Assembly (NCBI RefSeq): GCF_017877055.1
Contig: NZ_JAGIPG010000002.1
Span: forward strand, 496,001-560,000
Source: Neorhizobium galegae
Lineage (GTDB): Bacteria; Pseudomonadota; Alphaproteobacteria; Rhizobiales; Rhizobiaceae
Length of the DNA: 64,000 nucleotides
Reading direction: 5' to 3'
Below, piece after piece: positions 40,104-48,714 of this stretch (position 1 is its first letter; each line of letters starts with the position of its first letter). The position numbers and the translations under genes were made by a program. The notes beneath the pieces are model-generated. The model did not search any database, was not told where the DNA came from, and saw only the letters and a list, made by a program, of their open reading frames with translations.

Positions 40104-41102
40104 TTAACCGAGCATAGTCACCGGTTCGGCATGCAGATATTCCGCCACCTTGCGCTTCGAGGCGATGTTGCGCCAGACGGTGTCCACCTCGTCCGGTGTC
40201 AACCCGGCAGCCTCGCCGACCTCTTCCCGCGCAATCCCGTTGTCGAGACCGTAGAGGCAAAGATCCATCCGGTCATAGGGCAGGGAAAAATAATACTCGT
40301 CCTGGCCCTGCGGCAGCGACCAGGTATCGGTGGTCGGCGGGCGTCGGCGGATTTCTGCCGGCACACCGAGCGCTTCGGCAAGCTGGTAGACCTGGCTCTT
40401 GTAGAGATGCGCGATCGGCTTAAAGTCCGCGGCACCGTCACCGCTCTTCACGAAGAAGCCCTGGTCGTATTCGAGCCGGTTCGGCGTGCCGGCGACGGCA
40501 AAGTTCAGCCGGTCGGCGTGGTAATATTCAATCTGCTTGCGGGTGCGCTGTTTCATGTTGGCGGCCGCGATCATGCCGAGATAAACCTCGAGCGGCATGC
40601 GGTGCCGGCTTTGTTCGCCGGCCGGATTGGCGACCACCAGCCAGGAAATATTGTAGCCGCGGCCGGTCAGCGCATTTTCCAGCACCACCTTGCAGCCCCA
40701 GCCTTCGCTAAATTCCGGCACGATCTGGCGGATGAAACCGTCGCGGCGGGTATAACATCCGGCCGCGGCTAGCGCCGGGCCGATGTCTTCGAGCACGGTC
40801 TCGATGCCGACTGCTTCCGCCAGCGCCCGGCCGAGCTTGAGGCTATCCGGATCGGAATCATGTTCGGGCATGAAGATGCCCGTCACCTTGCCCGGCCCGA
40901 GCGCACGGGCGCAGAGGGCCGCGGTCACGCTGGAATCGATGCCGCCGGAAAGACCGAGCACCGCGCCACGTTTGCGCAGGTCCTTCAGCACCGTCTCGCG
41001 AAGCCAGCCACAGATACGTTCGATCTCTGCCTCCGCATCGAGCTTCAGCGTTTCGGCCGAGAATTTCTCCGCGCTGTGGGCCTGCTCCAGGCTCTGGATC
41101 AT
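40104..41102 (-). CDS. NadE-like ammonia-dependent NAD synthetase paralogue
   Basis: 332 aa. ATP-pyrophosphatase motif LSGGIDSSV (51-59), then the deamido-NAD-synthetase core with AGTPNRLEYDQGFFVKSGDG and LYKSQVYQLAEALGVP. It is longer than E. coli NadE (275 aa) and lacks the N-terminal nitrilase domain of the glutamine-dependent NAD synthetases that rhizobia usually carry. Its ATG overlaps the ligase stop (ATGA) and the carrier-protein gene leads the operon. The context suggests it may amidate a carrier-bound or activated acid rather than, or besides, making NAD; this is inference. Confidence 0.8.
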   Translation of the reverse strand: MIQSLEQAHSAEKFSAETLKLDAEAEIERICGWLRETVLKDLRKRGAVLGLSGGIDSSVTAALCARALGPGKVTGIFMPEHDSDPDSLKLGRALAEAVGIETVLEDIGPALAAAGCYTRRDGFIRQIVPEFSEGWGCKVVLENALTGRGYNISWLVVANPAGEQSRHRMPLEVYLGMIAAANMKQRTRKQIEYYHADRLNFAVAGTPNRLEYDQGFFVKSGDGAADFKPIAHLYKSQVYQLAEALGVPAEIRRRPPTTDTWSLPQGQDEYYFSLPYDRMDLCLYGLDNGIAREEVGEAAGLTPDEVDTVWRNIASKRKVAEYLHAEPVTMLG

Positions 41103-42652
41103 GCGACATTCCCCCGTGTGACAGTGTTTGCTTCGTCAGCGCCGAGCCGGATCTTGCCGGTCGTCGTACGCGGCAGCGCGTCTCGGAACTCGACGCTTTT
41201 CGGCACCATGTAATCTTCAAGCGACTGTGCGCAGTGGCGGATGATGTCCCGCTCGGTAAGCGTCACACCGTCCTGCATCACCACATAGGCACGGACGGCC
41301 TGGCCGAAGATCGGATCGTCGATGCCGCCGACCGCCGCCTCCTTGACGCCCGGCAGCGCGTAGAGCGCGCTCTCGACTTCTTGCGGACTGACTTTTTCGC
41401 CGCGCGTCTTGATGATGTCGTCGCGCCGGCTGACGAAATAGAGAAAACCGTCTGCATCCGCCCGGAAGAGGTCGCCGGTATGCAGCCGCCTGCCGCTCGC
41501 AACCGGCGAAAGCGCACGTACCGAGTTGAGGCCGTTGCCCCAGTAACCGGACATCACATGCGGTCCTTCGACCACAAGTTCACCGATCGTTCCCGCAGGA
41601 GCGGGACGTCCATCTTCGTCGATCACGAAAGCACTGGTGCCGGGAATGGCACGGCCGACCGAAAGCGGCCGGCGGGAAACTTCTTCAGGCGGCAGATAGG
41701 TTGCCCGCAGGCATTCCGTCTGGCCGTACATCAGAAAAAGCCGGATATCCGGGAAAAGCTGCTGCAGCCGTTCGGCAAGAGCCGGCGGCATGGCCGCGGC
41801 GGCGCTGGTGATGGTGCGCAGATGCGGCAGGAAACCCGGCTCAAGGTCCTTGATGCCGGTAATCAGGGCGGCCATCGGCGGCACCAGCGGGAAACCGGTC
41901 GCCTTCACTTCGGCCAGCCGTTCAAGGATCTTGCGTGGGAACGCGAAACTCTTTTCGAGTACCAGCGTGCCGCCCACCATCGCCATCGTCACCATCTGGG
42001 TGATGCCGTAGCCGAAGGACAGCGGCAGGACGCTGAGCACGACGTCGTCGGCCGTGTTGCCGAGATAGGCGACGATCGCTTCGCAGGCGGCGATGACATT
42101 GGCGTGGGTCAGCATCACGCCCTTCGGCTGGCCGGTGGAGCCCGAGGTATGGAGCAGCAGCGCCAGCGCTTCGATGTCCCCGAATTCCCCGGGCGGAACA
42201 GGAACTTCACCGCTGACCAGATTTTCGAACCGCAGCCAATAACCGAGATCTTCGCGGGCATCAGCCTGAGCGACGATCGTCAGCGGCTGCATCTTTGCCA
42301 TGGCGACAGCGGTATCCACGGTTGCCCGCTGACGGGCATTGGCGATCACCGCGGAAGCGTCCGTGCTGTTTAGAATGACAGAGAGTTTTTCCGCCTTGAT
42401 CGAAGGATAAAGCGGACAGGGCACGGCGCCTGCCTTCCAGAGGCCGAAGAAGCTGACCACCGCCTCATGTGCGTTGTCGAGCACCATCAGCACCCGGTCG
42501 CCCGGCTTGATGCCGCTGCTGGCAAGGCTTGCGGCTAGGCGATCGGACAGCGCATCGAGTTCCGCATAGCTCAGCCGGACGTCGCCCGCGATGAGCGCGG
42601 TCTTTTTCCCGAAACGTCTGGCACTATCGCGGAGCCTGGCCTCTATGCGCAC
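41099..42652 (-). CDS. Adenylate-forming acyl ligase of a carrier-protein operon
   Basis: 517 aa ANL superfamily. The P-loop HTSGSTGQPKG (168-178), GQTEC (A5-like), HTGDLFRADADGF (A7/A8) and the terminal TTTGKIRL (A10 Lys) are intact, so adenylation and thioesterification are expected. It resembles benzoate-CoA/long-chain acyl ligases and carrier-protein-loading enzymes. It lies 10 bp downstream of a small carrier-protein gene and overlaps the NadE-like gene by 4 bp, so it probably loads that carrier. Substrate unknown. Confidence 0.87.
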   Translation of the reverse strand: MRIEARLRDSARRFGKKTALIAGDVRLSYAELDALSDRLAASLASSGIKPGDRVLMVLDNAHEAVVSFFGLWKAGAVPCPLYPSIKAEKLSVILNSTDASAVIANARQRATVDTAVAMAKMQPLTIVAQADAREDLGYWLRFENLVSGEVPVPPGEFGDIEALALLLHTSGSTGQPKGVMLTHANVIAACEAIVAYLGNTADDVVLSVLPLSFGYGITQMVTMAMVGGTLVLEKSFAFPRKILERLAEVKATGFPLVPPMAALITGIKDLEPGFLPHLRTITSAAAAMPPALAERLQQLFPDIRLFLMYGQTECLRATYLPPEEVSRRPLSVGRAIPGTSAFVIDEDGRPAPAGTIGELVVEGPHVMSGYWGNGLNSVRALSPVASGRRLHTGDLFRADADGFLYFVSRRDDIIKTRGEKVSPQEVESALYALPGVKEAAVGGIDDPIFGQAVRAYVVMQDGVTLTERDIIRHCAQSLEDYMVPKSVEFRDALPRTTTGKIRLGADEANTVTRGNVA

Positions 42653-42662
42653 CGGCGCAGCC

Positions 42663-42917
42663 TCAGGCCGCTGCCAGCTTGGTCGACAGGTAGCTCGTCA
42701 TGTTGTCGATACTGTCGAGGTTTTCCGGAACGATTTCATCGTCCGCGACGGTGATGCCGTAGGTCTGCTCCAGGAAGGCGATCAGTTCGAGCACGCCGGT
42801 GGAATCGATCACGCCGCTTTCGAGCAGCGACTGGTTGTTGGAAACCTGCGCGTCGGCCCGGAAAAGAAAATTTTCCGCAATGAACTCGCGCACGCTATTT
42901 TCGATTGCTTCCGCCAT
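42663..42917 (-). CDS. Acyl/aminoacyl carrier protein
   Basis: 84 aa, acidic four-helix carrier protein. Phosphopantetheine Ser39 lies in SGVIDSTGVLELIAFLE. It is not the fatty-acid AcpP (which has DSLDTVEL). ATG at 42917 is preceded by GAGAGGG. First gene of a three-gene operon with an adenylating ligase and a NadE-like enzyme, so it likely carries the activated acid between them. Confidence 0.88.
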   Translation of the reverse strand: MAEAIENSVREFIAENFLFRADAQVSNNQSLLESGVIDSTGVLELIAFLEQTYGITVADDEIVPENLDSIDNMTSYLSTKLAAA

Positions 42918-43076
42918 CGACGGCCCTCTCCACAAACAGTTTTTGCCGCGCGGATGAGGCGCGGTCGGTTGAAAAGGCATCTTCCGACCTATCCCTGAAT
43001 GTTTTGCTAATTTCGAAAGCGCTTTTGTTCACAAGCTTAAGTGCATCCAATTTCCGGCTTCGACGTTGACGCATCC

Positions 43077-43850
43077 ATGAAGATCGCGACCTTCAATGTG
43101 AACGGCGTCAACGGTCGCCTCGGCCTGCTCCTCGAATGGCTTGAGGAGGCAAGGCCGGACGTCGTCTGCCTGCAGGAGTTGAAGGCCCCGCAGGAGAAGT
43201 TTCCAGCCGGCTCGATCGAAAGAGCGGGATATGGTGCAGTCTGGCACGGCCAGAAAAGCTGGAACGGCGTCGCCATCCTTGCCCGCGACGCCGATCCGAT
43301 CGAAACACGCCGTGGTCTACCGGGCGATCCGGAGGACCTTCACAGCCGCTATATCGAAGCCGCAGTGCAGGGTGTACTGATCGCGTGCCTCTATGCCCCG
43401 AACGGCAATCCCGCCCCCGGCCCGAAGTTCGCCTACAAGCTTGCCTGGTACGAGCGCTTCCTGGTGCATGCTCAGACGTTACTGGATACCGGCGCGCCCG
43501 TCGTTCTTACCGGCGACTACAACGTCATGCCGACCGATCTCGATGTCTACATGCCGGAACGCTGGCGGGACGACGCGCTATTCAGGCCGGAGGTACCAGA
43601 GGCTTTTTCCCGGCTGCAGGAACAAGGCTGGACCGACGCGATCCGCAAGCTGCACCCGGGAGAGCGTATCTACACGTTCTGGGATTATTTCCGGAATGCC
43701 TGGGGCCGCGATGCGGGATTGCGGCTCGACCATCTGTTGCTTAGCCCATCGATAGCGGACCGGTTGCAGGCGGCCGGCGTCGACCGCCATGTTCGCGGCC
43801 GCGAGCATGCCAGCGACCATGCACCGGCCTGGATCGAACTCGGCGACTAG
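43077..43850 (+). CDS. xthA: Exodeoxyribonuclease III
   Basis: 257 aa, exonuclease/endonuclease/phosphatase fold. Repair AP-endonuclease/3' exonuclease. Metal and catalytic motifs: FNVNGVNGR (N7), LQELK (Glu34), GDYNVMPTDLD and ASDHAPAWI. ATG at 43077. The stop codons of this gene and the convergent GNAT gene share the palindrome CTAG at 43847-43850. Confidence 0.93.
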   Translation: MKIATFNVNGVNGRLGLLLEWLEEARPDVVCLQELKAPQEKFPAGSIERAGYGAVWHGQKSWNGVAILARDADPIETRRGLPGDPEDLHSRYIEAAVQGVLIACLYAPNGNPAPGPKFAYKLAWYERFLVHAQTLLDTGAPVVLTGDYNVMPTDLDVYMPERWRDDALFRPEVPEAFSRLQEQGWTDAIRKLHPGERIYTFWDYFRNAWGRDAGLRLDHLLLSPSIADRLQAAGVDRHVRGREHASDHAPAWIELGD

Positions 43851-44686
43851 GCCAGATCGATCACCATCTCCGACTGGGTCAGCGTGCTTTTCCGCCAGCC
43901 GATCCGCCGCATGAAGCGGTCGAGCAGGCCTTCCGGCACGTTCTCGATGATGAAAAGCCTGCGGCCTGGATAACGGGCGGCGAGCGCATCGATCAGCGAT
44001 CGGCCAAACCCCTGGCGGCGATGGGCGGGGTCGACGGCGAGGCCGTAAAGCCGGACATGCCTGCCCGTATCATCCAGCAGTGCAACGGCCTTGCCGTCAA
44101 ACGTGAACCCCTTGAGCGGTGGTCCGGCCGTCTCGAAACTCCGGGGCTCCGTTTGCCATGTGAGATCAGTATCGGCGAACCTTGCGAGCATTCCGGCAGC
44201 CCTCCCGAGCTCGCATTCCTCGCCCGGCGCCGCATCCGGCGCGGCAAGCTTGCGGCTGCGCCCGAAGCCGACCAGTTTTCGCGTGATGACAAAGCCGAGC
44301 GACAGATAGAGATCACGCGCCCGCTCATTGGTGTTGATCACTTCGAGGATGAGTTTCCGGTCGCCGCGCGCCTTCGCCGCCTCGATGGCATCCAGCATCA
44401 CGCTGCGCCCGAATCCGCGGCCCCGGATCGTCGGCCCCATGCCGATCGCGCCGACCCGGGAAAGATCACCCCGCCGGCCGATCAGCAGAATGCCAGCCGG
44501 TTTTTCGCCGTCAAAATAGACGAAGCTCTCGTTGGGATCGACATGATCGCGTTCGATGCGCAACCGCAGCGACGGGACCGTCACGCTCATCGGCACCACA
44601 TAGCCGGAAAAACCGGCGGTGAAGCCCTCAGCCGCATCTTCCAGGCTGCATTCCGACAGGCGTCGACGGGAAATGGCGGATGTCAT
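43847..44686 (-). CDS. Tandem GNAT acetyltransferase
   Basis: 279 aa with two GNAT domains: the first (about 1-150) has GPTIRGRGFGRSV as acetyl-CoA loop; the second (about 160-279) has VDPAHRRQGFGRSLI. Each has the R/Q-x-x-G-x-G/A signature. Substrate unknown. It overlaps the end of xthA by 4 bp and lies 24 bp after a dehydrogenase gene in the same direction, so both could be one operon. Confidence 0.85.
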   Translation of the reverse strand: MTSAISRRRLSECSLEDAAEGFTAGFSGYVVPMSVTVPSLRLRIERDHVDPNESFVYFDGEKPAGILLIGRRGDLSRVGAIGMGPTIRGRGFGRSVMLDAIEAAKARGDRKLILEVINTNERARDLYLSLGFVITRKLVGFGRSRKLAAPDAAPGEECELGRAAGMLARFADTDLTWQTEPRSFETAGPPLKGFTFDGKAVALLDDTGRHVRLYGLAVDPAHRRQGFGRSLIDALAARYPGRRLFIIENVPEGLLDRFMRRIGWRKSTLTQSEMVIDLA

Positions 44687-44710
44687 GACCTCTCTCCCGA
44701 CTTTTTCGCC

Positions 44711-45661
44711 TCACAGTACGTTGGACGGCGAACCCTTTTCGAAATTCTCGACATGGCTGATCACCTGCGCCCAGAGCATCTGCATCGCCTCGTCGCTCGC
44801 CCAGGCCACATGCGGGGTGAGGATGAAGTTCGGCCGTTCCAGGATAGTCAGCAGCGGATTGTCCGGTGCCGGCGGTTCCTTGGTCAGCACGTCGAAACCG
44901 GCGCCGCCGATCAGGCCTTCGTCGAGCGCTGTCACCAGATCCGCCTCGTTCACCAGCCCGCCGCGGGCGGTGTTGATGATCAGCGGATGCCGCTTCATTT
45001 TGCGGAATTCGGCGAGGCTGATCAGGTTGCGGGTCGCCGGCGTCAGCGGCATGTGGAAGGTAATGATGTCCGACGTTTCCAGCACCTCGTCGAAGGCGGT
45101 ATAGCCGGGCTCGACCTTGTCCGCATCTTTCCGAGCCGCGAAGATAACCTTCATGCCGAACGCTTCGGCGATTTTCGCCACCGACTTGCCGAGCGTGCCG
45201 CGCCCGAAAATGCCGAGCGTCGAACCGGCCAGATCCTTGATCGGGTGGTTGAAGAAGCAGAACTGGTTGGCGCGCTGCCATTCGCCGGCGATCACGTCCT
45301 GGCGGAAGCCGACGATCGAGCGGCGGAGCGCGAAGATCAGGCCGAACGTGTGCTCCGGCACGGTGTTGACCGCATAACCGCGCACGTTGGAGACGGTGAC
45401 GCCGCGCTCCTTGGCAAAGGCAAGGTCGATCACGTCATAGCCGGTTGCGGCGACCGCGATCATCTTTAATTTCGGCGCATCGGCGATCGATTGCTCGCGC
45501 ACCGGCGCCTTGTTGGTGATGACGATGTCCGCGTCGGCGATGCGGGCAGCCACATCCTCCGGTGCTGTCTTGCCATATTCCACCCATTCATGCGCAAAAG
45601 CGGGCCGGGTGATCGTCACCGAGGGGCCGATCGTGTCGCGGTCTAGAAACACAATCTTCAT
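44711..45661 (-). CDS. D-2-hydroxyacid dehydrogenase (glycerate dehydrogenase-like)
   Basis: 316 aa. NAD-binding GRGTLG in STLGIFGRGTLGKSV; catalytic Arg in INTARGGLV, Glu downstream, and His in TPHVAWAS. The order fits HprA/CtBP-like dehydrogenases, which reduce hydroxypyruvate, glyoxylate or related 2-oxo acids. ATG at 45661. It borders the catabolic genes and is divergent from the FAD oxidoreductase, but its link to them is not proved. Confidence 0.9.
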   Translation of the reverse strand: MKIVFLDRDTIGPSVTITRPAFAHEWVEYGKTAPEDVAARIADADIVITNKAPVREQSIADAPKLKMIAVAATGYDVIDLAFAKERGVTVSNVRGYAVNTVPEHTFGLIFALRRSIVGFRQDVIAGEWQRANQFCFFNHPIKDLAGSTLGIFGRGTLGKSVAKIAEAFGMKVIFAARKDADKVEPGYTAFDEVLETSDIITFHMPLTPATRNLISLAEFRKMKRHPLIINTARGGLVNEADLVTALDEGLIGGAGFDVLTKEPPAPDNPLLTILERPNFILTPHVAWASDEAMQMLWAQVISHVENFEKGSPSNVL

Positions 45662-45786
45662 CGCGAAAATTCCTGCATGATTCAAATCCTCCCAATCGAA
45701 TCCACGGCGGCCGAAGCGCTGGCCGCAATGGATTTCTCGTATATCATCCCGCCTGTCATCCGGAAGGCCAAAGTGCGGAGAATGTC

Positions 45787-46902
45787 ATGAGTGAGGTGCT
45801 GGCGCTCGACTGCGTCGTCATCGGTGGCGGCGTGGTAGGGCTTGCGGTTGCCCGCGAGCTGGCGATGGCTGGCCGCGACGTCGTGGTTCTCGAAGCGGAG
45901 CCGCTGACCGGCAGCATCACGTCTTCCCGCAACAGTGAGGTCATCCATGCCGGCCTCTATTATCCGACCGGCAGCCTCAAGGCGGAACTCTGCGTCGCGG
46001 GTAGCCGGAAGCTTTACGACTATTGCCGCGACCGCCACATCCCGCACACGAGATGCGGCAAGCTGGTCGTCGCCTCGAACGAGGCGGAAGTCGCCTATCT
46101 CGAAAAACTGCTGAAGCAGGCGCAAGCCAACGGCGTCGATGACTGCGGGCTGGTCGATGGCTCCGAACTTGTCCGCCTGGAGCCTGACATCATCGGCTTT
46201 GCCGCGCTCGTCTCGCCGTCAACAGGCATCATCGACAGCCATCGGCTGATGGAAGCCTATATCGCCGACATCGAAGCGCATGGCGGCAGCATTGTACTGA
46301 ACTCGCCAGTCCTTGGCGGCGAGTTTCTGGCCGACGCAGTGCGGCTTTCGGTCGGCGGCCGCGATCCTGTGGAGATCGAGGCGAAATTGGTGGTGAATTC
46401 AGCCGGCCTGAATGCCTGGGCGGTTTCCGAGAGTATCGCCGGCCTCGATCGCAACGCAATTCCCGAGCGCCATTACGCGAGAGGCTGCTATTTTTCCCTG
46501 ACTGGCCGCGCGCCGGCAGAGCGGTTGATCTATCCGGTACCGGAACCCGGTGGGCTTGGCGTCCACCTGACGCTCGATCTCGCAGGCCAGGCCCGTTTCG
46601 GCCCGGATGTCGAATGGGTGGAGACGATCGACTACGACGTCGACCCAAGCCGCGCCGACAAGTTCTATGGAGCGATCCGCCGCTATTGGCCAAATCTGCC
46701 GGACGGCGCCCTGCAGCCGGCCTATTCGGGCATGCGGCCGAAAATAGTCGGTCCGAACGGCGGAGGGGCCGGTGATTTTATCGTTCAGGGGCCCGAAACC
46801 ACCGGCCACCCGGCTTACGCCGCACTCTACGGGATCGAAAGCCCTGGCCTCACCGCGTCCATGGCGATCGCCGAAAGGGTGGCGCGCCTGACCTCGCGAT
46901 GA
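45787..46902 (+). CDS. FAD-dependent oxidoreductase, L-2-hydroxyglutarate oxidase-like
   Basis: 371 aa DAO fold. FAD site VIGGGVVGLAVARELA (11-26) and SRNSEVIHAGLYYP, the latter typical of L-2-hydroxyglutarate dehydrogenase/oxidase (LhgO)-like enzymes, which oxidise 2-hydroxyacids. Further FAD contacts in SGMRPKIVGP and the C-terminal ESPGLTASMAIAE. Substrate in this strain is not known. Convergent with the DapA-like gene. Confidence 0.87.
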   Translation: MSEVLALDCVVIGGGVVGLAVARELAMAGRDVVVLEAEPLTGSITSSRNSEVIHAGLYYPTGSLKAELCVAGSRKLYDYCRDRHIPHTRCGKLVVASNEAEVAYLEKLLKQAQANGVDDCGLVDGSELVRLEPDIIGFAALVSPSTGIIDSHRLMEAYIADIEAHGGSIVLNSPVLGGEFLADAVRLSVGGRDPVEIEAKLVVNSAGLNAWAVSESIAGLDRNAIPERHYARGCYFSLTGRAPAERLIYPVPEPGGLGVHLTLDLAGQARFGPDVEWVETIDYDVDPSRADKFYGAIRRYWPNLPDGALQPAYSGMRPKIVGPNGGGAGDFIVQGPETTGHPAYAALYGIESPGLTASMAIAERVARLTSR

Positions 46903-46920
46903 GGGCAGGCGGCCATTGCC

Positions 46921-47847
46921 TTAAAACGCCGCGCGCTTGTCGTGCCTGGCGAGACGAGTGAGCAGGTAGTCCACCTCGGCCTTGGCGGTGGGGCTCAGCA
47001 TCTGGGCCGGCTTGCGCTGCGCATCCGACGTGATGACGCCGCGCCGTTTCAGCACGTGTTTGCGGATTGCCAGGCCAATGCCTGCTTGCTGCTCGTAGCG
47101 CATCAGCGGCAGATGCGCGTCGAACAGGTCATGCGCCTCGTCGCGCTTGCCGGCGGCGAAGAGATTGACCAACTCCGTCAGCATGTCCGGGAAACCGTAG
47201 CCGGTCATTGCGCCGTCGGCGCCGCGTTCCGGCTCGAAATCGAGGAACAGGCCGCCATTGCCGCAGAGGATCGAGAAGGGACGGAGTTCCCCCGCCTTCT
47301 GCATGGCGCGCAGCTTCGAGACCTTCTCCAATCCCGGCCAGTCCTCGTGCTTCAGCATCAGGCATGACGGGTGGTTGGTGATGATCTTGGCAATCACGCC
47401 CGGTGACATGACGACTGTCAGCGTCAGCGGATAATCCTGCAGCACCCAAGGCACATCCTCGCCGACCGCTTCGACGGCGCCGGCGAAATAGTTGACGATC
47501 TGGTCGTCGGTGCGCAGTGCCGGCGTCGGCGCGATCATCACGCCGGAAGCACCCATGTCCATCGCATCGCGTGCCAGCGAACGCATGCCGGCAAAACCGG
47601 GCGCCGAGACCCCGACGATGATCGGCACCTTGGCCCGCGAGACGACGCGTTTGATGATCGCCCGGCTTTCGTCCGGCTCCATTTTCGGCGCTTCGCCCAT
47701 GATGCCGAGAATGGTGATGCCGGTGCAGCCGCTCTGCTCATAAAAATCCGTCAGCCGATCGATCGAATTGAAATCGATCGATCCGTCCTCGAAGAACGGC
47801 GTTGTGGCGATGGCGTAGACGCCCTTGGACTCGATCCCGAAAGTCAT
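46921..47847 (-). CDS. DapA-superfamily aldolase/dehydratase
   Basis: 308 aa TIM barrel. The Schiff-base Lys lies in LMLKHEDWPG, the activating Tyr in VLQDYPLTL, and TILGIMGEAPKM stands where DapA has its GTTGE loop. These sequences belong to the broader N-acetylneuraminate-lyase group (pyruvate or oxo-acid aldolases), not to true DapA. The gene shares one base with the stop-start junction of the RraA-like gene (TAATG), so they form an operon and may cleave consecutive oxo acids. Confidence 0.87.
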   Translation of the reverse strand: MTFGIESKGVYAIATTPFFEDGSIDFNSIDRLTDFYEQSGCTGITILGIMGEAPKMEPDESRAIIKRVVSRAKVPIIVGVSAPGFAGMRSLARDAMDMGASGVMIAPTPALRTDDQIVNYFAGAVEAVGEDVPWVLQDYPLTLTVVMSPGVIAKIITNHPSCLMLKHEDWPGLEKVSKLRAMQKAGELRPFSILCGNGGLFLDFEPERGADGAMTGYGFPDMLTELVNLFAAGKRDEAHDLFDAHLPLMRYEQQAGIGLAIRKHVLKRRGVITSDAQRKPAQMLSPTAKAEVDYLLTRLARHDKRAAF

Positions 47848-48551
47848 TATTGCGCGTCCTTCCAGGCCTGATAGCGGGCTTTCGTTTCTGCATTCATCGG
47901 ATAGAGACCCGGCAGCGGCACGCCGCGGTCCACTTCGGTCATGATCCAGCCTTCCATGCGTTCCTGTTCCGGCGCTTCGGCGACGACCGCATCGAGCAGT
48001 TTGGCCGGGATCAGCACCGCCCCGTCATCGTCCACAACGACGATATCATCCGGGAAAACGGCGACGCCGCCGCAGGAGATCGGCTCCTGCCAGCCGACGA
48101 AGGTGAGGCCGGCGACGGAAGGTGGAGCGGCGATGCCGTCGCACCAGACCTTCATGCCGCTGCCGAGCACGCCTTCGGCATCCCGCATCACACCATCGGT
48201 CACAAGCCCCGCCACGCCGCGCTTCGCCATTCGCGAGCAGAGAATGTCGCCGAAAATGCCGGCATCGGTGACGCCGAGCGCATCAGCCACCGCAACGCAC
48301 CCTTCTGGCATCGCTTCGATCGCTGCGCGGGTGGAAATCGGCGAAGCCCAGCTTTCCGGGGTTGCGAGATCCTCGCGGGCGGGCACGAAACGCAGCGTGA
48401 AGGCCGGCCCGACGACGCGGCCCTGGCCCGGCTTCAGCGGCTTCGTGCCGCGCATCCAGACATTGCGCAGGCCCTTCTTCAAAAGCACCGTGGTCAGCGT
48501 GGCTGTGGAGACGCCCTTCAGCGTCTCGATGATCTTGGGGTCCAGCGGCAT
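47847..48551 (-). CDS. RraA/HMG-aldolase family protein
   Basis: 234 aa. RraA-fold Mg-dependent enzymes include the 4-carboxy-4-hydroxy-2-oxoadipate (CHA) aldolase of the protocatechuate/gallate 4,5-cleavage pathway (LigK). Seen: GDILCSRMAKRGVAGLVTDG with the conserved D and R of the aldolase site in GVMRD, and PDDIVVVDDDGAVLIP. The RNase-E-inhibitor role of E. coli RraA is less likely given the LigAB genes about 2 kb away. ATG at 48551; operon with the DapA-like gene. Confidence 0.85.
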   Translation of the reverse strand: MPLDPKIIETLKGVSTATLTTVLLKKGLRNVWMRGTKPLKPGQGRVVGPAFTLRFVPAREDLATPESWASPISTRAAIEAMPEGCVAVADALGVTDAGIFGDILCSRMAKRGVAGLVTDGVMRDAEGVLGSGMKVWCDGIAAPPSVAGLTFVGWQEPISCGGVAVFPDDIVVVDDDGAVLIPAKLLDAVVAEAPEQERMEGWIMTEVDRGVPLPGLYPMNAETKARYQAWKDAQ

Positions 48552-48714
48552 GTATTCTCCTTGGGAATATTGAATGCCGCCTTCGCAGACGGCGGGCGAT
48601 ATTCGGTCGCGACTTCTCGTTCGTCAAGGAACTAACGCCCCTGTCGTTATTGACATGACGGCCGTCCGTCGAGGTATAACGTCTTTCAACACTGACACAT
48701 GGGAGGATGAGACA

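Noticed and set aside
38944..40260. Antisense frame of about 440 codons over the GNAT gene
   Set aside because: No motif, and the GNAT frame on the plus strand has a consistent fold pattern and start.
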